Shown: piece after piece, positions 37,209 through 46,416 of the stretch
Layout: each line of letters opens with the position of its first letter
How positions within the stretch are numbered: the first letter of the stretch is position 1
Source of the DNA: a candidate division WOR-3 bacterium
Lineage (GTDB): Bacteria; Hydrothermota; UBA3072
Assembly (NCBI GenBank): GCA_039804165.1
Contig: JBDRZZ010000012.1
Location: forward strand, 1 to 51,639
Reading direction: 5' to 3'
DNA: 51,639 nucleotides
The notes under the pieces: model-generated
Database searches by the model: none
What the model was told of the DNA's origin: nothing
The model's input: the letters and a program-made list of their open reading frames with translations, nothing else
Position numbers and translations under genes: made by a program

Positions 37209-39566
37209 CTATCTGACTATTACAAACTTTACATTTTTACTTTGGCCTTGAGGCGTTGTTATATGAGCAATGTAAAGACCACTTACAACCATCTGTCCGG
37301 AGTCTGTTGTTAAAAAGGTCTGATGGGTGGGATCTGACCAAGCTTCTCCACCAGAACCATTCGTATGCTCAATAGTTTTAATTAGGTCACCTGTCTCATT
37401 ATATATCCTAATAGTGCAAACTGGAGGTAAGTTTAGAAACATTAGTTTGTATTTCCCTTCTTCCCCTGAGTATTGAAGTCCTAAATCTCCAGCCCTCATA
37501 CTGTATGGATTTGGGACAACAAGAACACTATCAAGGTTTTCTGCTGCTGGAGGGCAAAGTGTTGTTGAAAATGTGGTTCTGGTTAACCATTTACTACTTT
37601 CTAAGGATTCTGTAAGTTCTCCAAAATCTGACTCTCCTCCTTTATCAAAAGCTGTAATATAGTAGTAATAATTCTGACCCTTTAAGGCGGTTGAATCTTT
37701 AAATGAATGTTCTATTATGGGGCTATATATAACCTCTCCACCTGGATCTTTACCTCCACACTGATAGATAAGCTTCCATTCTCCTATAAAACCAGCATTT
37801 GAGTAAGTAGGTCCTGGGTTTCCTAAGGCTCTATATATCCTATACCCAGTAAAGTCTGGAGCTTCTTCAGATTGAGAACCCCAAGAAAGTTCTATATACT
37901 CTGGTCTTGAATTAACATAGAAGAATTCAGGTGGTGGAGGAGGGACAGGAGCAGAGTAGCCATTATCAAAGTTCCATTGAGCTCGGAGGGCATTATGCTT
38001 TACAGAATCTAAAACGGAAAAAATCCATTCATCTTTTGCTAAGGTTGCCGAGTCATTAACTGGACTACCATGCCAGATTTCAGGATACTCATACCACTTA
38101 TGGGGACACTTCCTCGGTCCATCATAACGAAGGGTTCCTGCAAGCCACTTTTGTCCTATCTCATAACTTGTCCGAGCATCAAGACCACCTAAGGAGAGGA
38201 CCTGAACCAGCCGGAGTGAATCTCCAAGTTCAAGACGATAAGGACCAAAACTTGCTTGAGCTGGAGCATGCCAGACTTGATACCAAGATATTTCAGTTGG
38301 ATGAGAACCTGGCAAATCAATAGATGGGACGTTATGATAAGTATTGGGGAAAGGTTCTCCTATCCAATAATGCATTGGATCAGAAGGAGGAATGTCCTGC
38401 ATAAGATAAACATCATTATCATATAAAGGATCAGGATTTACTGTCTGTCCGTATTTCATTACATTATAAACCGTTATCCATTCGCTTTTTGGTCTTTCTC
38501 CCGAATGATATTTGAAGGCATAATCATTACAAAAACAGTTAGAATTACTTCTTGGTTGGGTTGAATCGTCAGAAGCTGGATTATTGGGGAACTGTTCTTC
38601 TACGGGATGAAGACCATCTTTGGTCTTAGGAGCGAATATTGTTGCAACACAGATGTTTGCCGATTCGTCAATATAACCTCGGTCGTATTCGCCGAAACAT
38701 TGAGCTAAGGAAAATCCTAAGGCCCAGGTTCCTCTCATGACCCCACCAGGTGTGGGTATTGGATACCAAAACTGAGCCCGTAGGGGCATTGAATCAAGTT
38801 GCTCTGGAGTTACTCCCCACCAATCAGTCCAACTATTTGAACCCCAACTAACCTCTACAGGCATAAACTGTGCTTGTCTCATTATATAAAGAGAATCAAG
38901 GGTTTGCCCGGGAAGCTCTATTTCTGGATCTTCGTTAATATTTCCTGTATTTACAAAGACCCAATCGTAAATAATGTAATCGTCATGATTTTTTCCTGTC
39001 CATACCAGGTATCTTGCACGAATGTCCAAGCCTAGCCATGTTCCAATGGAAGATTCGACAATTAAATCAGCTGTGCAATTATTATTTCCGGAGAAATTTT
39101 TAATATAGTCAGGATTAATCTCATCTCCTGACATTTTAGGAGGTTCAAGGTGGATCCCATCTACTACTACTTCAGGAATCTTATATCTATAATATCTCCT
39201 AATCATTGTTCCTTCTTTTACTCGGGGAAACATTTTACCTAAAGCTTCGATTTTTTCATATTCTCCAAAAGGAGCACCAGCAAGGCGGATTCTTCTTCCT
39301 TCTGGATCGGCAACAAGGGAATCCGGACCTTGCCAGTTTACGACTCCCAAAACAAGAGCAAAACAGTGAACAATTTCCCAAAAGTCTTCATCCACTTTTG
39401 CATATGCCACAGACATTCTGTTTGTTGCCTCTGTCTGTCTCCCAGAGGCAACAACCTTCATCCAAACGTTATTTACTTTGATATCCCTTCTAATATCAGG
39501 ATAAGAAGGTAAGGGATAAATAGTCATTACAGAGATAAGAAGCAATATATTTAGAAACTTTTTCAT
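37209..39566 (-). CDS. Large secreted protein with FN3 domain and C-terminal sorting tail
   Basis: A 785-residue protein with a signal peptide (about 1-23). The first ~540 residues resemble no enzyme I recognise. A fibronectin type III-like domain follows (about 550-670: PEYIELSWGSQ... YYYYITAFDKGGES), then a Por-type tail (about 690-785) starting VVPNPYSMRAGD and ending VSGLYIAHIT... KFVIVR. Such proteins commonly follow a TonB receptor in FCB-type and candidate-phylum genomes and may be surface glycan or protein binders. Residues near 38103-38138 encode GTLRYDGPRKCP, nearly the same as a segment of the GH18 protein. It lies 20 bases after the receptor and 10 before the PorV gene. Confidence 0.7.
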   Translation of the reverse strand: MKKFLNILLLISVMTIYPLPSYPDIRRDIKVNNVWMKVVASGRQTEATNRMSVAYAKVDEDFWEIVHCFALVLGVVNWQGPDSLVADPEGRRIRLAGAPFGEYEKIEALGKMFPRVKEGTMIRRYYRYKIPEVVVDGIHLEPPKMSGDEINPDYIKNFSGNNNCTADLIVESSIGTWLGLDIRARYLVWTGKNHDDYIIYDWVFVNTGNINEDPEIELPGQTLDSLYIMRQAQFMPVEVSWGSNSWTDWWGVTPEQLDSMPLRAQFWYPIPTPGGVMRGTWALGFSLAQCFGEYDRGYIDESANICVATIFAPKTKDGLHPVEEQFPNNPASDDSTQPRSNSNCFCNDYAFKYHSGERPKSEWITVYNVMKYGQTVNPDPLYDNDVYLMQDIPPSDPMHYWIGEPFPNTYHNVPSIDLPGSHPTEISWYQVWHAPAQASFGPYRLELGDSLRLVQVLSLGGLDARTSYEIGQKWLAGTLRYDGPRKCPHKWYEYPEIWHGSPVNDSATLAKDEWIFSVLDSVKHNALRAQWNFDNGYSAPVPPPPPEFFYVNSRPEYIELSWGSQSEEAPDFTGYRIYRALGNPGPTYSNAGFIGEWKLIYQCGGKDPGGEVIYSPIIEHSFKDSTALKGQNYYYYITAFDKGGESDFGELTESLESSKWLTRTTFSTTLCPPAAENLDSVLVVPNPYSMRAGDLGLQYSGEEGKYKLMFLNLPPVCTIRIYNETGDLIKTIEHTNGSGGEAWSDPTHQTFLTTDSGQMVVSGLYIAHITTPQGQSKNVKFVIVR

Positions 39567-39586
39567 TGTAATCGCCTCCTTTTTAT

Positions 39587-42500
39587 TTAAAAATCCATCT
39601 TAAGCCCGAAAGAAATCCTTCTTGGATCATGAAATGCTAAGAAAGTTACATTTGGATCATTAATATAGGGTTTCTTTTCGCTGCAAAGGTCTCCAACCTT
39701 ATCGTTACCAGGCTCATATTCTTCTTTGCCTTCAAAAACTGGATCTTCATAAATCTTTAATTTTAGAGATCTTAAGTAGTCTCCTTTATCATCTTTTCCC
39801 CCTTTGAAACCGTTAGGATCTAGGTATCTCCAATCGAGGAGATTCTCCACTTCTGCAAATATACTTATATTTAAACTCGCAAAAGAAATACTCTTAGCAA
39901 GTTTGGCATTTAATGTTCTCCAGGGTTGCCATTGTAGATTATATTGGAATCTTGGTAATCCGGTTCTTAAAGGATCCCATGTTTCCCAAAAACCAGCTTT
40001 CCATTCATAAAGGAAAGAAAGATCAAAGCTTCCAAAGATAATCCCCCATTCCTTAGGAGAAGAAAATTGGATGAAAGCATTCATTCTTGGCTGAGGTCTA
40101 GAAACAGCTTCTATTGGATCTCGAAGGCCTTCCTTTTGATTTTTTATTGGGTCTTCATAATAAACTTCTCTTCCAACAGTTCCCCAAGTTTTTACCATAT
40201 AGTCGTAATTTATCCAACCTTTTATATTTCCAAAACGTTTCTCAAATCTGAACTCAAAGCCTCTAATATCCTCATAATTTGTGTTCTCTACAGTTGCATA
40301 ATTTATATCTCCATAGTAACTTTCGTATCTAACCCAAGCAGTCTGTCTATCTACATCTTTGTAATACCCTGCAAGGTGAGCCCAGAACATTCCAATTATA
40401 TTAAAATCGGCGCCTAATTCGTAAGCAATGGTTCTCGGCATACTAGCAGAAGGATTCCCCAACGCCGCCATAGGATCTCCTGGTTTCCCAAAATGCATTA
40501 AATACATATCTTTGGAAGAAGCCATTGAATAGAAATGACCATAGTTAAAATACAATTTCGCATTCTCTGAAATTGGATGTGAGATTCCAATTCTTGGACT
40601 CCATTGCATTTGAGCCTGGACTGGTGTCATTACTTCAGGAGGAGGATTGCTTGATCTTAATGTATCTTTAAGTTGAGCTGTAAAGATTTGTGGGAAGCGT
40701 TCCTTAAATGGCCACTTGCAATTAGGATTATTGTAATCCATTCTAAGACCAATATTTGCAATGAATCCTTCAAATTCAAGCTTGTCTTGAATGTAAGCTC
40801 CTCCTCTTATTGGTTGATGATCCCACTCAATAACCCAACGTTCGCCACCTCCATATCCAGGAAAGTTCTTTTCTGCATAAGTATACATATCATCATAGTT
40901 AAAAACAAAACCGGCTTTTATTTCATTATATTTGTTTAATTGACTTGTAATATCAAACTTTAAATTATAAGTTACAACGTTAGAAAGGTCAATTGCACAA
41001 GCTCCATTTCCACCCATAACTGCGTTGTCAGCTGATTTTAGTTCTTTATAAGTGTAACCAAAAGGAGATTCTGTTACTTCGACCCCACTTGGAAGAGTGT
41101 ATTTAGTAAGAGTATCTCTTTTAGGAAGAGGTTCTACTCCAGGATCCATAAGCCTTTCAAACCAACTTTGATTTGTGTCTACACCAAAAACGCCATTACA
41201 CTTGTTTTCGGAAATAATTCGAGTGAATCTCAAGGTATAAAAAGTGCTTTGGTTTAGAGAATGGTCGATAGAAATTCCTTGCATATCTTTATCAATAACA
41301 GCAGGAGAAAAGGCACAGGGGTAATAAATAGTGCTAAGTCCCCATTCTCCATCTACATATTCTGAACTTTCTTTATTGAACACATCTTTACCGCTCATAA
41401 AAAAGCCCCCAGGATCTCCTTTACCATAAGAACCGCCTCCTAAAATCCCAACGCTTCCTCCTGCTTTTTCTCCAGTTGCATAAGCACCTAAAGTATAAAT
41501 TACTTCTTTCATTCCTTCTAATGAAAGTTTCATATTTTTAGTTAAAAAAGATGTAATTTTTAAACTAGCGTTCCACTCATGATAAAATTCTTGGCCTTGA
41601 TTCACAGGAAGTCCAAATTGTTGGTAATCAGTTCGGTAAGAAGCAAGAAAAGTAAGATTGCCTAAATGTTTCCCTATAATTGGCAAAGGTCCTCCAAAGG
41701 AGCCATCTACATTCCAGTCAGGTTCGTCTCCGTAAGTTCTATCTCTCGGATGCCCATGATAATCCTCTGGGATTAAATCTGAGGTTCCTTCTACACAATG
41801 AGTCCACATAAATTCTTCATAAGCCTGTTGTGGAGTCATGCCATGTGCAGGTCCATAAGTATTCCATCCTTCCCATTTGCTCCTAAGATATTTGTAAATC
41901 GTATCTTGCCCAGCTTTTTGTCCATATTCCTCAAGCCAAGCTTTATATCCATGGAATGCGACGTTTTTCCCACTTTTAGGAAGAGTGGTGGTATCCAGAT
42001 AAGGTCTAAGTAAAACGTTTTTAGGATTGAATACAGAAGGTCCTCTATGTTTCATTTGTGGTGGGGCATATCTAAAATTGAAGGTTCCTTCATATTTTTC
42101 AAAAGAAGGCTCTTTAGTTACAATATTAATAACCCCCGAACGGACATTCCCGTATTCAGCATTGAATCCCCCTTTTAAAATATTTAGTTCTTTAATAGTA
42201 GAAATATTGGGAGTCATCAGCATAGAATTAGAGCGGTTATCCACAAGCATAAGACCATCTACCATGAATGCAGTTTGGTCCATTCCTCCTCCCCTAACTT
42301 TCCAGTTCTCTACTCCAGATTGCAGATTTATATACTCGCTTATATCTGTTACCAATGGAACCGCTTCTATTTCTTCTCTTTTTGCACTGATCGTGCTAGA
42401 AGAAATGTCCATTTTTATCACTTCTGCTTCGGCTCTTACGGTGATCCCCTCTGAGGGAAGAACGGTAGGTTTAAGTTCAAATTTGATTTGAGTTGTATGG

Positions 42501-42805
42501 TCTGCAGTTACTTCAATCCTTGTTTTTGTCACACTTTCGTAGCCCATCATACGTGCTTGAATACTGTAAATGCCAGGTGGAACATTCATAATGAAGAAAA
42601 AACCATTTTCGTCACTCGCAGCACCCATACTAGTTCCTTCAATTATTACATGAGCTCCTATTAGAGGAACGCCTTTTTCCGCATCTATTACAACCCCAAT
42701 AATCTTTCCCGTAATTCCTGCTTGTGCTTGTGGGGAAAGAAATAAGAACAAAAAGACAAGTCCTACAACTCCAACCCATCTAGAAATAAAAACACTTCTC
42801 TTCAT
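39587..42805 (-). CDS. TonB-dependent outer-membrane receptor with N-terminal CarboxypepD-reg domain
   Basis: A 1072-residue protein: signal peptide (about 1-29), a carboxypeptidase regulatory-like domain (about 31-115, GVVIDAEKGVPLIGAHVIIEG), a plug (about 135-235, DGLMLVDNRS and GFNAEYGNVRSGVINIVTKEP), then a long beta-barrel ending in Phe (SFGLKMDF). This is SusC-like in layout and imports a ligand through the outer membrane using TonB energy. No SusD homolog follows. The SD is AAGGAGGG. It heads the minus-strand run receptor, FN3 protein, PorV, GH31, GH2, with a promoter at 43015-43043 and a ~200-base leader. Confidence 0.93.
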   Translation of the reverse strand: MKRSVFISRWVGVVGLVFLFLFLSPQAQAGITGKIIGVVIDAEKGVPLIGAHVIIEGTSMGAASDENGFFFIMNVPPGIYSIQARMMGYESVTKTRIEVTADHTTQIKFELKPTVLPSEGITVRAEAEVIKMDISSSTISAKREEIEAVPLVTDISEYINLQSGVENWKVRGGGMDQTAFMVDGLMLVDNRSNSMLMTPNISTIKELNILKGGFNAEYGNVRSGVINIVTKEPSFEKYEGTFNFRYAPPQMKHRGPSVFNPKNVLLRPYLDTTTLPKSGKNVAFHGYKAWLEEYGQKAGQDTIYKYLRSKWEGWNTYGPAHGMTPQQAYEEFMWTHCVEGTSDLIPEDYHGHPRDRTYGDEPDWNVDGSFGGPLPIIGKHLGNLTFLASYRTDYQQFGLPVNQGQEFYHEWNASLKITSFLTKNMKLSLEGMKEVIYTLGAYATGEKAGGSVGILGGGSYGKGDPGGFFMSGKDVFNKESSEYVDGEWGLSTIYYPCAFSPAVIDKDMQGISIDHSLNQSTFYTLRFTRIISENKCNGVFGVDTNQSWFERLMDPGVEPLPKRDTLTKYTLPSGVEVTESPFGYTYKELKSADNAVMGGNGACAIDLSNVVTYNLKFDITSQLNKYNEIKAGFVFNYDDMYTYAEKNFPGYGGGERWVIEWDHQPIRGGAYIQDKLEFEGFIANIGLRMDYNNPNCKWPFKERFPQIFTAQLKDTLRSSNPPPEVMTPVQAQMQWSPRIGISHPISENAKLYFNYGHFYSMASSKDMYLMHFGKPGDPMAALGNPSASMPRTIAYELGADFNIIGMFWAHLAGYYKDVDRQTAWVRYESYYGDINYATVENTNYEDIRGFEFRFEKRFGNIKGWINYDYMVKTWGTVGREVYYEDPIKNQKEGLRDPIEAVSRPQPRMNAFIQFSSPKEWGIIFGSFDLSFLYEWKAGFWETWDPLRTGLPRFQYNLQWQPWRTLNAKLAKSISFASLNISIFAEVENLLDWRYLDPNGFKGGKDDKGDYLRSLKLKIYEDPVFEGKEEYEPGNDKVGDLCSEKKPYINDPNVTFLAFHDPRRISFGLKMDF

Positions 42806-43014
42806 TTGGCCCTCCTTTTTAAGATTTATAAATGGGGGAATAGAAAAACAAAGAAGTAAGGTTTGGATAGAATGTTTGATGAATTTCTTTAAGATATTGA
42901 GGTTATAAACGCTAAATTTTATTAGGCCCTTTAAATTCTTTTTTAAAATAATAGAAAAATCATCCTTTTTAATTTTTCCTCCTTATCCTTATTAAATATT
43001 ACTCTTTTATCTTA
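42806..43014 (-). promoter_or_regulatory. Long 5' leader of the TonB-receptor operon
   Basis: From the predicted start near 43008 the leader runs about 200 bases before the receptor ATG. It contains a second SD (AAGGAGG) with a six-codon ORF (MIFLLF, 42963 to 42943) that could be a leader peptide. I could not identify a known riboswitch or a strong hairpin. Confidence 0.3.
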
Positions 43015-43043
43015 TTTATATATTACAAGAACTTCTTTGTCAA
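43015..43043 (-). promoter_or_regulatory. Promoter of the TonB-receptor glycan operon
   Basis: Minus-strand TTGACA (43038-43043), a 17-base spacer, TATAAA (43015-43020): near-consensus sigma-70 type. It is divergent from the birA promoter about 75 bases away. Confidence 0.65.
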
Positions 43044-43118
43044 GGGTAAAATTTTGGAGGAGTCGATAGCTAATTTTTATTAAGGATAAGGCTTAGTTTT
43101 AATTTTTGTTATTTAAGG

Positions 43119-43146
43119 TTGCAAAAGAGGGAGTAATTAATATAAT
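43119..43146 (+). promoter_or_regulatory. birA promoter (leaderless)
   Basis: TTGCAA (43119-43124), a 16-base spacer, TATAAT (43141-43146). The -10 ends five bases before the ATG and no SD is present. A second, overlapping TATAAT at 43146-43151 touches the ATG. Confidence 0.55.
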
Positions 43147-43151
43147 ATAAT

Positions 43152-43841
43152 ATGCCAAGAATTATAAAATTGGAAGAAGTTGATTCTACAAATGAGTGGG
43201 CGAAAAGGAATCTTTCTAAATTGGAAGATTTGGATAGTGTAATTGCAGAGGTGCAAACTCAAGGGAAAGGGAGAAATGGAAAGAGTTGGTTTTCTCCAAA
43301 AGGGGGATTGTGGTTTTCTGTGATTCTTACTAATTTTAATGGAGGAATTGGGGCTCTTTCTCAACTTTGTGCTGTTAGTGTTTGTGAAATTTTGAGTAAG
43401 TTAGGGGTAAATCCAAAAGTGAAATGGCCTAATGATATTATTTTGAAGGGTAGAAAATTGGGGGGAATTCTTACAGAAAAAATAAAAGATAAATTCATAA
43501 TAGGGATTGGCCTAAATATTAATCTAAGCAGTTCGGATTTTCCCATTCCTCTTAAAGATGTTGTGATAACAATGAAGGAATTGTTGCATAGAGATCTTGA
43601 TACAAAAGAGATTGCGAAGAATATAGTAATAAGTATAGCAAAATTTAGAAATAATTTTGAAGAGGTTTATAAAAGATATGTGGATCTTAGTGAAGATATT
43701 GGAAGAATGGTGAAAATCAAAGATGGGCAGGAGACTTTTGTAGGGATAGTTGTGAAGGTTCAGAAGGATGGGGGAATAAGGATAAAAAGTGAGGAAACCG
43801 AGAAAGTTTTTTATTCTGGAAGCATTTTTTATTTAGATTGA
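43152..43841 (+). CDS. birA: Biotin--[acetyl-CoA-carboxylase] ligase (no HTH domain)
   Basis: A 229-residue class I (monofunctional) biotin protein ligase. VDSTNEWAKRN at 10-20 and the biotinyl-AMP-binding loop GKGRNGKSW (38-46) are typical, as are VKWPNDIILKGRKLGGIL at about 93-110 and the C-terminal SH3-like domain. There is no N-terminal DNA-binding domain, so it should not repress biotin genes. It biotinylates carrier proteins such as acetyl-CoA carboxylase or decarboxylase subunits. A leaderless start is likely. Confidence 0.92.
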   Translation: MPRIIKLEEVDSTNEWAKRNLSKLEDLDSVIAEVQTQGKGRNGKSWFSPKGGLWFSVILTNFNGGIGALSQLCAVSVCEILSKLGVNPKVKWPNDIILKGRKLGGILTEKIKDKFIIGIGLNINLSSSDFPIPLKDVVITMKELLHRDLDTKEIAKNIVISIAKFRNNFEEVYKRYVDLSEDIGRMVKIKDGQETFVGIVVKVQKDGGIRIKSEETEKVFYSGSIFYLD

Positions 43842-43867
43842 GTTTTTGGAATCTGGCTTTAAATAAA

Positions 43868-44650
43868 ATGAAGAAGTTATTGATTTTCTTTTTCTTAATT
43901 CTCTTTTGCGAAAACAATAAAACCAAAATTTACTCAGGGGTTTTTACTGCTGAGAATTATTTGTTGAGATCAGAAGTTGGAGGGAAAATTTTGTCTATTT
44001 ATTTTGAAGAAGGAGATAAAGTAGAAAAGGGAGATACAATCGCTCTAATAGATAATAGAGAAATAAAGTTTATCATAGAATCTATGGAATATAAAGTTAA
44101 GGGTCTTAAAATTCAACTTGAGAACTTAAACGAAGATTTAAGAAAGGCGGAAAAGCTTTTTAGAAATTCTGCAATTTCAGAAATAGAATTTGAGAGGGTT
44201 AAAAGGAGTAGGGATCTTGTAGCTACTGAACTTAAAGGGACAATTGCTTCTCTAGAGGCGCAAAAAGAAAATTTGAAAAAATTTTTTATAATTTCTCCAG
44301 TAGATGGATATATTAGCTCAAAATATTTGAAGGTTGGAGAAGTAGTAATTCCTGGAACTCCTATTTTTGAAGTGCAGGATCCTTCTTTGATTTATCTCAA
44401 TATATATGTTACTGAAGAGGACTTACCCAAAGTTTCTATTGGAGATGAAGTTAAAATTAAAGTGGATGCATTCCCAGAGGATATTTTTAAGGGGAAAGTT
44501 TCTTTTATTTCAGAAAAAGCTGAATTCACACCAAAAAATATTCAAACAAAGGAAGATAGGACTTTGCTTGTTTATCGAGTGAAAATCACTGTAGAAAATC
44601 CAGAAGGAAAAATAAAAAGCGGAATATACGGAGATGCTTTCTTCTATTGA
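43868..44650 (+). CDS. HlyD-type membrane fusion protein of an ABC exporter
   Basis: The ATG at 43868 gives 260 residues with a hydrophobic N-terminus ending in Cys (ILFC, a weak lipobox). An upstream in-frame TTG at 43838 is less likely because it pushes the signal inward. Two half biotinyl-lipoyl segments (EVGGKILSIYFEEGDKVEKG, and SPVDGYISSKYLKVGEVV) flank an alpha-hairpin coiled coil (about 70-135). A beta-barrel domain follows (VTEEDLPKVSIGDEVKIKV). It links inner-membrane ABC permeases to an outer-membrane channel. Its end overlaps the ATPase gene by 17 bases; no outer-membrane factor gene is in the run. Confidence 0.85.
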   Translation: MKKLLIFFFLILFCENNKTKIYSGVFTAENYLLRSEVGGKILSIYFEEGDKVEKGDTIALIDNREIKFIIESMEYKVKGLKIQLENLNEDLRKAEKLFRNSAISEIEFERVKRSRDLVATELKGTIASLEAQKENLKKFFIISPVDGYISSKYLKVGEVVIPGTPIFEVQDPSLIYLNIYVTEEDLPKVSIGDEVKIKVDAFPEDIFKGKVSFISEKAEFTPKNIQTKEDRTLLVYRVKITVENPEGKIKSGIYGDAFFY

Positions 44651-45368
44651 TTTTGTTGTTCAAACATTTGATCTTTCAAGAAATTTTGGGAAAATAAAAG
44701 CCGTAGATAAGCTTAATTTTTCTGTTAGAAGAGGAGAAATTTTCGGTTTTCTTGGTCCAAATGGTGCAGGGAAAACAACTACAATTAGGATGCTTTGTGG
44801 GATTCTTGAGCCTTCTTCTGGAACAGCTAAAGTTTGTGGTTTTGATATTTTGAAAGAAACAGAACTCTTGAAGCCACGTATTGGATACGTTTCCCAACGA
44901 TTTAGTCTTTATCAAGATCTTACGGTGTACGAAAATCTTTATTTTTATGCCAACATATATGATATTTTTGGAGAAAAAGCCAAGGAGATAATAGAGGAGA
45001 TGATAGAGCTTGCTGGACTTAAAGGAAGAGAGAACACAATTTCTTATTATCTTTCAGAGGGGTTAAAGCAAAGATTAGCTCTTGTGTGTGCTCTTGTTCA
45101 TAATCCTGAGCTTCTTATCCTTGATGAGCCAACAGTGGGAGTTGATCCTATTACCCGAAAAGAGTTTTGGGATACATTGAGAAAACTTGCGGATAAGGGA
45201 AAAACCTTGATAGTTTCAACCCATCTTTTAGACGAAGCTTATAAGTGTGATTCTCTTGGCTTTATGCATCTTGGTAAACTGGTTGCTTATGGGACGCCTA
45301 AGGAACTTACAAGAGGAGGAAAAGAATCCCTTGAAGAGACATTTGTAAGGCTTGTGAAAAATGCGTAA
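44634..45368 (+). CDS. ABC-2 type exporter ATP-binding protein
   Basis: A 244-residue ATPase. Walker A is GPNGAGKTT (41-49), the Q-loop SQRFSLYQDLTV is near 88-99, the signature reads LSEGLKQ (140-146) instead of LSGGQ, and Walker B is LLILDEPTVGVD (160-171). This matches the drug/antibiotic ABC-2 (CcmA/YbhF) subfamily. It powers the two permeases that follow. It overlaps the adaptor gene by 17 bases and the next permease by 8. Confidence 0.92.
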   Translation: MLSSIDFVVQTFDLSRNFGKIKAVDKLNFSVRRGEIFGFLGPNGAGKTTTIRMLCGILEPSSGTAKVCGFDILKETELLKPRIGYVSQRFSLYQDLTVYENLYFYANIYDIFGEKAKEIIEEMIELAGLKGRENTISYYLSEGLKQRLALVCALVHNPELLILDEPTVGVDPITRKEFWDTLRKLADKGKTLIVSTHLLDEAYKCDSLGFMHLGKLVAYGTPKELTRGGKESLEETFVRLVKNA

Positions 45369-46416
45369 GATTTGGATGATAATTTGGAAAGAAATGATTC
45401 ATTTAAAAAGAGATAAGCGGTCAATGATAATTGTTTTTGTTCTACCTTTATCTATGATAATTTTATATGGGTATGCGATTTCCTTTGATCTTAAGGGGAT
45501 TCCTACAGGGGTTGTGTGTTTTGATAGATCACCTTTCATTTGTGATCTTATTTTTTCGCTTTCTGCATCTCTTTATTTTAAAATTATTAACTTTGATTCT
45601 CCGGAGAAGTTATATGAAGCCTTAAAAGGAGGAAGAATTAAATGTGGATTTATTTTCCCTCCTAATTTTTCTAAAGATAGAATTTCGAAAGGTTTTGGAG
45701 AAGTCCAAGTTTTAATAGATAGTAGTGATGGGAATTTGGGTAAAAAAATCCAGGATACAATACAACGGTTTTTTATGAAATCAGAAATAAATATTCGTTT
45801 TCTTTATAATCCCGAGCTTAAGAGCAGGAATTTTATTATTCCTGGTCTTATGGTTGTTCTTATGACATTATTAAGCGTTGTAATTATGACTCGGTCTATT
45901 GTTGGAGAGAAAGAAAGAGGAAGCTTCGAGATGTTAAGTTCAACTCCTTTAAAATCTAATACTATAATATTTGGGAAGATAATACCTTATGGATTTATTG
46001 CTTTTATTAATGTGTTTATTGTTACAGGATTTTCTTTTGTTATATTTAGGATTCCTTTTAGAGGAAGTCTTTTAGCTCTTGCTTTTTATTCTCTTATTTT
46101 TCTGTTTCCCACTCTTTCTATTGGGGCAATGATTTCATCTTATGCAAAGACTGAACTAACAGCACTTCTTGCATCTTATCTCTACACGATGCTTCCCTCA
46201 ATTATTCTTTCAGGGTTTATTTTTCCAATAGAAAATATGCCAAAGTGGCTACAACCAATAACCTTTTTTATTCCGGCAACCCATTTTTTAAAAATTGTAA
46301 GAGGTATTTTCCTTAAAGGGATTAATTTCTTTCCAAATGAATCTATAGCTCTTTTTTCTCTTGGGATTTTTTATTTTATATTTACAATAAGAGGAGTAAG
46401 GAGAAAAGTAAATTGA
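45361..46416 (+). CDS. ABC-2 type exporter permease 1
   Basis: A 351-residue permease with one N-terminal transmembrane helix, a large extracytoplasmic domain (about 45-170) and five C-terminal helices. The ABC-2 motif region reads VGEKERGSFEMLSSTPLKS, followed by PFRGS. It resembles the YbhS/YbhR and YhhJ group, which pairs with an HlyD adaptor. It overlaps the ATPase and the second permease; the two permeases are paralogs and probably form a heterodimer. Substrate unknown. Confidence 0.9.
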   Translation: MRKIWMIIWKEMIHLKRDKRSMIIVFVLPLSMIILYGYAISFDLKGIPTGVVCFDRSPFICDLIFSLSASLYFKIINFDSPEKLYEALKGGRIKCGFIFPPNFSKDRISKGFGEVQVLIDSSDGNLGKKIQDTIQRFFMKSEINIRFLYNPELKSRNFIIPGLMVVLMTLLSVVIMTRSIVGEKERGSFEMLSSTPLKSNTIIFGKIIPYGFIAFINVFIVTGFSFVIFRIPFRGSLLALAFYSLIFLFPTLSIGAMISSYAKTELTALLASYLYTMLPSIILSGFIFPIENMPKWLQPITFFIPATHFLKIVRGIFLKGINFFPNESIALFSLGIFYFIFTIRGVRRKVN

